From NCBI GenBank assembly GCA_027064425.1, contig JAMOPO010000057.1, forward strand, positions 1 through 64,000: a stretch of DNA of 64,000 nucleotides, in the 5' to 3' direction. Of the stretch, positions 60,134 through 64,000 are shown one piece after another. The notes beneath the pieces were generated by a model. That model saw nothing but the letters and a program-made list of their open reading frames with translations. It did no database searches and had not been told where the DNA came from. Position 1 is the first letter of the stretch; each line of letters begins with the position of its first letter. Source of the stretch: Methanobacteriota archaeon (GTDB lineage Archaea; JAADCQ01; Methanopyri; Methanopyrales; Methanopyraceae). The translations under genes and the position numbers were made by a program.

Positions 60134-60210
60134 TCCCGTCAGCCACCGCTCCCACTCTTCATCGGCGGCGCCTCGTAGACCCGGTTGACACATCATCCGG
60201 GGGAACCAGC

Positions 60211-61023
60211 TTGCTCGAGCGGGTCTTCCAGCGGGTGCACCGTGAGGGTCGCGGGGCGCTGATCGGGTACTTAACTTGCGGGTACCCGGGCCTCGAGGAA
60301 ACGGTGGAGCTGGCCCGGGCGATGCGCGACGGAGGGGTCGACATCCTGGAGCTGGGAGTGCCCTTCTCCGAGCCCATCGCGGACGGTCCGACGATCCAGA
60401 AGGCCGTCGATGAAGCGCTGAAGGCGGGGACCACGCCCTGGGACTGCCTGGAGGTCGCGGAGGAGGTCTCGGACTTCGTGCCCGTGGTGCTCCTGTGTTA
60501 CTACAACACGCTGCACGCGAACGGGATCCGGCGGTACCTGGAGGCGGCGGCGGACGCGGGCGTGTCCGGGATCATCGTCGCCGATATGCCCGTGGAGGAG
60601 TCCGACGAGGTGTGGGAGGCGGCCAGGGACGTGGGCATCGACGTGATCTACCTGGTGGCCCCCTCCACGACCGAGGAGCGTCTCGAAATGATCGGTGAGC
60701 GGGCCTCGGGCTTCGTCTACGTGATCTCTCGGTACGGCGTCACGGGGGCCCGGGAGGACCTCTCCGAGGGGACCATCGAGCTGGTGCGGTGGGTCCGGGG
60801 CTACGTGGACGTCCCCATCGCCGTCGGGTTCGGGATCTCGAAGCGGTGGCACGTCCGGGAGGTCGTGGCGGCGGGCGCGGACGGCGCGATCGTGGGCTCC
60901 GCCTTCATCGACCTCATCCACGAGTCCGAGGACCTGGAGGAGGCCAGGGAGCGCGTTCGAGAGCTCGCCGAGCGGCTGGTGGAAGGGGCGAGGGAGGGGT
61001 ACGAGCGGCGCTCATCGGGATAG
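60211..61023 (+). CDS. trpA: Tryptophan synthase alpha subunit
   Basis: 270 residues from TTG 60211, with GGGGGAACC upstream. It cleaves indole-3-glycerol phosphate. GALIGYLTCGYPGLEETVEL, DILELGVPFSEPIADGPTIQ with the catalytic Glu, VVLLCYYNTLHANGIRRYLE, GIIVADMPVEESDEVWEAAR, FVYVISRYGVTGAREDLSEG and VAVGFGISKRWHVREVVAAG match the family. The trpB partner is not in the window, so the genes are separated here. It overlaps a minus-strand gene by 12 bases. Confidence 0.95.
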   Translation: MLERVFQRVHREGRGALIGYLTCGYPGLEETVELARAMRDGGVDILELGVPFSEPIADGPTIQKAVDEALKAGTTPWDCLEVAEEVSDFVPVVLLCYYNTLHANGIRRYLEAAADAGVSGIIVADMPVEESDEVWEAARDVGIDVIYLVAPSTTEERLEMIGERASGFVYVISRYGVTGAREDLSEGTIELVRWVRGYVDVPIAVGFGISKRWHVREVVAAGADGAIVGSAFIDLIHESEDLEEARERVRELAERLVEGAREGYERRSSG

Positions 61024-61398
61024 GGCGCGCCGGGCCGCGGCCTCCAGCATCGAGGCGGCCCGGCCGGCGGCCCTGTCGATCACCCGCTCCAGCTCCTCCT
61101 CCAGCACCTCGTCGGCGACCTCCAGCACCAGGTCCAGCGTCTCCTCGAGCTCGTCCGGATCCGGTAGGTTGGGGTTGGATCGACTCAGCTCCTCCTCCAG
61201 CGCCTCCTCCAGGTGGGCCTGAGCCCGATCGGCCAGCGCGGGCACGAACCGCTCCTGAAGCTCCGTGCTCAGGGTCTCCCGGATCGAGTCCTCGTCCACC
61301 TCGAGCTTCTCCGCCAGGTAGACCTCGCACCACAGGTTCAGCAGGCGGTCCATGAGCCGCTCCCGGACCTCATCCGTTGACACCATCCTCCGAGCCAA
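61012..61398 (-). CDS. Acidic helical protein of unknown function
   Basis: 128 residues from TTG 61398, seven bases after GGGGGGC; ATG 61386 is an alternative. It is almost wholly helical with Glu, Leu and Asp repeats (RLMDRLLNLWCEVYLAEKLE; ADEVLEEELERVIDRAAGRA), as if coiled coil. Cys and Trp occur once each. It follows a similar acidic protein by 11 bases. I do not recognise a family. Confidence 0.55.
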   Translation of the reverse strand: MARRMVSTDEVRERLMDRLLNLWCEVYLAEKLEVDEDSIRETLSTELQERFVPALADRAQAHLEEALEEELSRSNPNLPDPDELEETLDLVLEVADEVLEEELERVIDRAAGRAASMLEAAARRALSR

Positions 61399-61409
61399 CG
61401 GGAAGCCCC

Positions 61410-61727
61410 CTACCCCTCGACGCTCAGGTGCTCGTCCAGGTCCTCGAGGATCCTCTTCGCGCTCCGCTCGGCCACCATCCCCAGGATCCACTCCGTGTCC
61501 TTCATCGCCCGCTCGACGGCCCGGCACACCGCGTCGACGAGGAACCGGCACTCGTCCACGTCCACACCGGCCTCGGAGAGCCGCTCCAGGTAACGATCCC
61601 GGAAGTCCTCGCCGAACCGCTCCAGCTCCTCCCGGATCCCGCTCGACAGCTCCCCGAGGCTCAGCTCCTCACGGACGCGGCTCGCCAGGTTGGGCAGCAC
61701 CTCCTCCAGGGGATCCTCCTCCGCCAT
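61410..61727 (-). CDS. Acidic helical protein of unknown function
   Basis: 105 residues from ATG 61727. Entirely helical and strongly acidic (DPLEEVLPNLASRVREELSL; ERFGEDFRDRYLERLSEAGV; FLVDAVCRAVERAMKDTEWI), with a Cys pair. Together with the next gene it may form a two-subunit helical complex, judging from similar composition and the 11-base gap. The region to its start, 61728-61896, has no gene but holds the tRNA promoter. Confidence 0.55.
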   Translation of the reverse strand: MAEEDPLEEVLPNLASRVREELSLGELSSGIREELERFGEDFRDRYLERLSEAGVDVDECRFLVDAVCRAVERAMKDTEWILGMVAERSAKRILEDLDEHLSVEG

Positions 61728-61860
61728 CGGGTGACCCCGCCGGTGTTCACGTTCCGACGTAGGATAAGTCCTTCGAAAAGGGGGAAGGGGTCGGGAAGTC
61801 CGCCTTCGCTCATCCCCGGTTCCGGGTCGCCCAAGGCTGAACTCCTCATCCCGCGCAAGA

Positions 61861-61867
61861 CTTTTTA
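61861..61867 (+). promoter_or_regulatory. TATA box of tRNA-Ile2
   Basis: CTTTTTA after AAGA is A/T-rich in a GC-rich setting and lies 30 bases before the tRNA 5' end. The leader repeats GGGCCCG (61884-61890), the first bases of the tRNA, so two alternative acceptor pairings are possible before trimming. Confidence 0.55.
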
Positions 61868-61896
61868 CGCGAGTGGACGCGGTGGGCCCGGGAGGA

Positions 61897-61974
61897 GGGC
61901 CCGCAGCTCAGTCCGGTCAGAGCGCGGGGCTCATAACCCCGTGGTCCCGGGTTCAAATCCCGGCGGGCCCACCA
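61897..61974 (+). tRNA. trnI: tRNA-Ile2 (CAT) with C8
   Basis: Acceptor GGGCCCG pairs with CGGGCCC, followed by A73 and an encoded CCA (61972-61974). D arm GCTC/GAGC, anticodon stem CGGGG/CCCCG with loop CTCATAA, T arm CCGGGTTCAAATCCCGG are all perfect. The acceptor GGGCCCG is that of archaeal Ile2, whose C34 is changed to agmatidine so that it reads ATA; a tRNA-Met is less likely. Position 8 is C, needing C-to-U editing. No intron. Confidence 0.9.
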
Positions 61975-61982
61975 CCCCGAAT

Positions 61983-62001
61983 CGTTATGATGACTATAAC
62001 G
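61983..62001 (+). terminator. CGTTAT / ATAACG hairpin after tRNA-Ile2
   Basis: Six-base arms around GATGACT lie eight bases past the tRNA CCA and overlap the last codons of the convergent antiporter gene. It matches the arm type at 58962 and 11342. Terminator or processing role inferred. Confidence 0.4.
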
Positions 62002-62968
62002 TTGTCCCGGCCGAGGCCAGCGCGGGTAGCGGGTAGAGCGGGGCCATCGCCGTCATCGTCACCCAGTCCAGCCTCCCCCTCCGACCCCGGAGGTAGAGCG
62101 CGAGCATCGAGGCCATCGGGACCAGGAGGTACGTCAGGTCCCGGGGCGAGAGGTCCCACCGGGTGAAAACCAGTCCTATCGAGACCGGGAACGTGGCCTG
62201 GAACACCATCGCCCCGGTCACGTTGCCCAGGGCGAGGCGGTCGCGCCCGCGGATGTACCAGATCACGCTGTTCACCTTCTCCGGCAGCTCCGTGGCCACC
62301 GGGGTCAGCAGGGAGGAGACGACCAGCGAGCTCAGCCCCACGCTGAGGGAGATCTCCTCGACCCCGCGGGCAAAGCTCCGGGCGCCGAGGACCATCAGGA
62401 GGACGGAGACGGCGAGCAGCAGGGTGGACAGCGCGGCCGCCAAGGCCGGGTGGGCCAGCTCCACGGGGAGGGAGGGGCGCTCGATCGGCTCGCCGATCCC
62501 GGACAGCCGCTTCAGGTAGTACGCGTACAGTGCGATCAGGAGGGCCGCGACCGCGCACCGCAGGGGCCACGACTTGACGAGGGTGGCGAGGAGCGTGAGC
62601 GCGTAGGCGGCCAGGAAGTGGCGGGCGTCGAATCGGAGCTGGTCGCAGCGCACCTCGGGGGAGCCCCTGTACCCGAGCGCGCTGGCGAGCGCGACCGCGA
62701 TCCCGCCGACGCCCATGGCCAGGGTGGAGAGCATGAGCGGGGCGCCGAGGATGGCCCCCACCGCCACGCCTTCCTGCCGGCCCGTGGCGATGGCGACGAT
62801 GGGCACGAGGGTCTCCGGCAGGGCGGTGGCCACGGCCGCCACGAAGCTGCCCACGAAGCCGGCGGGGAGCTTGAACCGGTAGCTGATCCACTCCACGACG
62901 TTGGTAAATACCCAGGCCCCGAGCAGGACCTCCGCCATGCCCGAGACCAGGTCCACGACCGCGCTCAA
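61994..62968 (-). CDS. CaCA-family Na+/Ca2+ exchanger-like antiporter
   Basis: 324 residues from TTG 62968, after AGGGGA. Two homologous alpha repeats are visible: GFVGSFVAAVATALPETLVP (repeat 1) and GLSSLVVSSLLTPVATELPE (repeat 2), the second with the SSLLTP.ATELPE ion-site motif; an acidic residue (Glu) lies at the same place in each. About ten hydrophobic segments span the membrane. The family moves Ca2+ or other cations against Na+ or H+. The product may handle the high internal salt of this kind of organism; specificity unknown. Confidence 0.85.
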   Translation of the reverse strand: MSAVVDLVSGMAEVLLGAWVFTNVVEWISYRFKLPAGFVGSFVAAVATALPETLVPIVAIATGRQEGVAVGAILGAPLMLSTLAMGVGGIAVALASALGYRGSPEVRCDQLRFDARHFLAAYALTLLATLVKSWPLRCAVAALLIALYAYYLKRLSGIGEPIERPSLPVELAHPALAAALSTLLLAVSVLLMVLGARSFARGVEEISLSVGLSSLVVSSLLTPVATELPEKVNSVIWYIRGRDRLALGNVTGAMVFQATFPVSIGLVFTRWDLSPRDLTYLLVPMASMLALYLRGRRGRLDWVTMTAMAPLYPLPALASAGTTL

Positions 62969-62984
62969 GCGGGGGTCCCCTGGG

Positions 62985-63278
62985 TTGGTTAAGGGTACGA
63001 TCAAGCTGAGCCGGTGCGGGCTCAGGGCGCCCGAGTGCGAGCCGGTCCGGCGGTCCTACTTCGAGCGGCTGCGCCGCTTCCGGGACTATCAGGTACGGAA
63101 GCTGTACGAGGAGGGCGTGCGTATAAACGTATTGGCGAGGCTGTTCGACCTGTCCGAGGGCGAGGTTCGGGAGATTCTGCTTAAGCCGCCGAGGTGCGCC
63201 CGGTGCGGCAGGAAGCTCCGCCGGAACGTGCCGCTGTGTTCCGAGTGCGAGCGGGTGCTGAGGGAGTCCGAGGAATGA
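62985..63278 (+). CDS. HTH plus zinc-ribbon protein
   Basis: 97 residues from TTG 62985. Residues 25-65 (SYFERLRRFRDYQVRKLYEE and INVLARLFDLSEGEVREILL) look like a helix-turn-helix. A zinc ribbon follows, CARCGRKLRRNVPLCSEC. A small DNA-binding regulator or archaeal transcription-factor-like protein is likely. The ATG start of mobA overlaps its stop (ATGA), so it may regulate or accompany molybdopterin cofactor synthesis, which methanogens need for formylmethanofuran dehydrogenase. Confidence 0.72.
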   Translation: MVKGTIKLSRCGLRAPECEPVRRSYFERLRRFRDYQVRKLYEEGVRINVLARLFDLSEGEVREILLKPPRCARCGRKLRRNVPLCSECERVLRESEE

Positions 63279-63805
63279 TCGGGGCGGTGCTGATCGGTGG
63301 GCGCGGGCGGCGGATCGGTGGGGACAAGCCCTGGGTGGTCGTGGAGGGGAGGCCGCTGGTCGAGTGGGCGACGAGGCTTCTGAGGCGGGTCGGGTGCGAG
63401 CGGGTTTACGCGGTCGCCCCCGTCCGCGACGCGCGCTGGGACGGTCCAACGATCCGGGACAGCGGGGGAGGGCCCGCGGACGGTATTCGGGCCGTGCTGG
63501 AGGCGTTTCCGGGCGAGCTCGTCTGCGTGACCGCCTGCGACGTGGTGTTCGACCCGGAGGCCTTCTCCCGGTGCGACCCGGTGCCACGGCACGTCAAGGG
63601 AACGCTGTTCCCGATGCTCCTAAGGGCCGAGGAGGTCCCGCGGGCCGAGTCCGTGCGGGAGCTGCTGGACCGGCTGGGCTCGGTCGGCGTGGAGGTGCCG
63701 GCGGTGGACGCGGACCGGCCGGAGGACCTCCCTCGGTACCGGGCGCTGCTGCGTCGGGTCACCGGACGAAGTGCTCGCGGCGCTTCCGCTGGTACTCCTC
63801 GATGA
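63275..63805 (+). CDS. mobA: Molybdenum cofactor guanylyltransferase MobA-like
   Basis: 176 residues from ATG 63275. MobA attaches GMP to molybdopterin. GAVLIGGRGRRIGGDKPWVV carries the GTP-binding LxGGxxxRxGxxK signature and VEGRPLVEWATRLLRRVGCE follows; the metal Asp is in LVCVTACDVVFDPEAFSRCD. The protein is slightly shorter than bacterial MobA (about 190). The C-terminus is poorly conserved and overlaps the convergent gene by 47 bases. A general nucleotidyltransferase of this group is the alternative. Confidence 0.8.
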   Translation: MIGAVLIGGRGRRIGGDKPWVVVEGRPLVEWATRLLRRVGCERVYAVAPVRDARWDGPTIRDSGGGPADGIRAVLEAFPGELVCVTACDVVFDPEAFSRCDPVPRHVKGTLFPMLLRAEEVPRAESVRELLDRLGSVGVEVPAVDADRPEDLPRYRALLRRVTGRSARGASAGTPR

Positions 63806-63998
63806 TGCGCACGATCTCCTCTCGCTGCTCCTCCCGCTCCTCCTCCTTCCACCGCTCTCGGACGCGCTCGATCGCGCGGCGCAGCTCGTCCGACTCGACG
63901 AGTGCCAGGGTGCCGGCGCGCTTGACGGTCACGTCCCGGCCCTCCTCCAGCAGCGGCAGCTTCAGCTCCCGGAACTTGGCCCGGGCCTGCTCGGGCAC
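63759..63998 (-). CDS. Acidic helical protein, 5' end possibly beyond the window
   Basis: 79 residues from GTG 63998, with only two bases of window left upstream, so the start is uncertain. The C-terminal half is a charged helix (VRERWKEEEREEQREEIVRI, then EEYQRKRREHFVR) and the N-terminal half has KRAGTLALVESDELRRAIER. It may be a DNA- or RNA-binding helical protein. It converges on mobA. I do not recognise a family. Confidence 0.5.
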   Translation of the reverse strand: MPEQARAKFRELKLPLLEEGRDVTVKRAGTLALVESDELRRAIERVRERWKEEEREEQREEIVRIIEEYQRKRREHFVR

Positions 63999-64000
63999 GG

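Noticed and set aside
61985-61994. ATGATGA resembling a C box after tRNA-Ile2
   Set aside because: No CTGA follows at a suitable distance; it is part of the hairpin loop.

Overview
This window (about two thirds G+C by eye, with many GTG and TTG starts, very acidic proteins and A/T-poor spacers) comes from a hyperthermophilic methanogenic archaeon that looks like Methanopyrus or a close relative. Support comes from archaeal information-processing genes (exosome, proteasome, SBDS, RNase P proteins, eL15, eL43, RpoP, prefoldin), methanogen-only genes (coenzyme M synthesis comA/C/D/E, methanogenesis markers 11 and 16, NrpR, archaeal RibC) and two tRNA genes that both carry C instead of T at position 8. 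C8, repaired by C-to-U editing, is a hallmark described for Methanopyrus kandleri.

Layout. 1-9.5 kb: an accessory stretch with a secreted double-nuclease gene cut by the window edge, an orphan protein, a gene-poor 1.2 kb, a YdjM-like membrane hydrolase, cbiD, several signal-peptide proteins and a FIST sensor. 9.3-15 kb: mtnA, nrpR-glnA with a candidate NrpR operator, a secreted TIM-barrel protein and the archaeosine radical-SAM enzyme. 15-19.6 kb: a plus-strand operon with the catalytic tRNA-splicing endonuclease subunit, a small HTH protein, trpS, a THUMP-FtsJ methyltransferase and a HAD protein. 19.5-32.5 kb: mixed small operons (ABC-class ATPase, DUF504, marker 11, hmgA, then a tightly overlapping minus-strand operon ending in gatC and marker 16), guaA-B, hisA, hisG. 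32.5-41.7 kb: dadD/mtaD, two surface proteins, ahcY, an m5C methyltransferase, a MurG-like glycosyltransferase, ychF and an anchored secreted protein whose only good start is CTG.

41.7-50.8 kb is a single minus-strand superoperon of 16 genes, from eL15 through RNase P proteins, proteasome alpha, SBDS, an M42 peptidase, exosome Rrp4/41/42, eL43, RpoP, Brix and KEOPS Pcc1 to prefoldin beta and DUF3194. 51.7-56.1 kb holds leuA and the coenzyme M genes, arranged as divergent comC-comE and comA-comD. 56-64 kb holds a catalytically dead endonuclease partner subunit, an S4 protein, a UPF0201 protein, a kinase-like ATPase, DUF763, intron-containing tRNA-Met, a THUMP-SPOUT protein, trpA, tRNA-Ile2(CAT), a CaCA antiporter, a zinc-ribbon HTH protein and mobA.

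Genes connect functionally: mtnA, dadD/mtaD and ahcY recycle methylthioadenosine and S-adenosylhomocysteine; the two endonuclease subunits together predict a heteromeric splicing enzyme, and the window carries a tRNA intron for it; NrpR sits beside its expected target glnA. Possible new observations are recurrent CGTTAY/RTAACG hairpins at gene 3' ends (one enclosing the nrpR start), candidate C/D-box sRNAs, a possible CTG start, and structured gene-free DNA near the left end.
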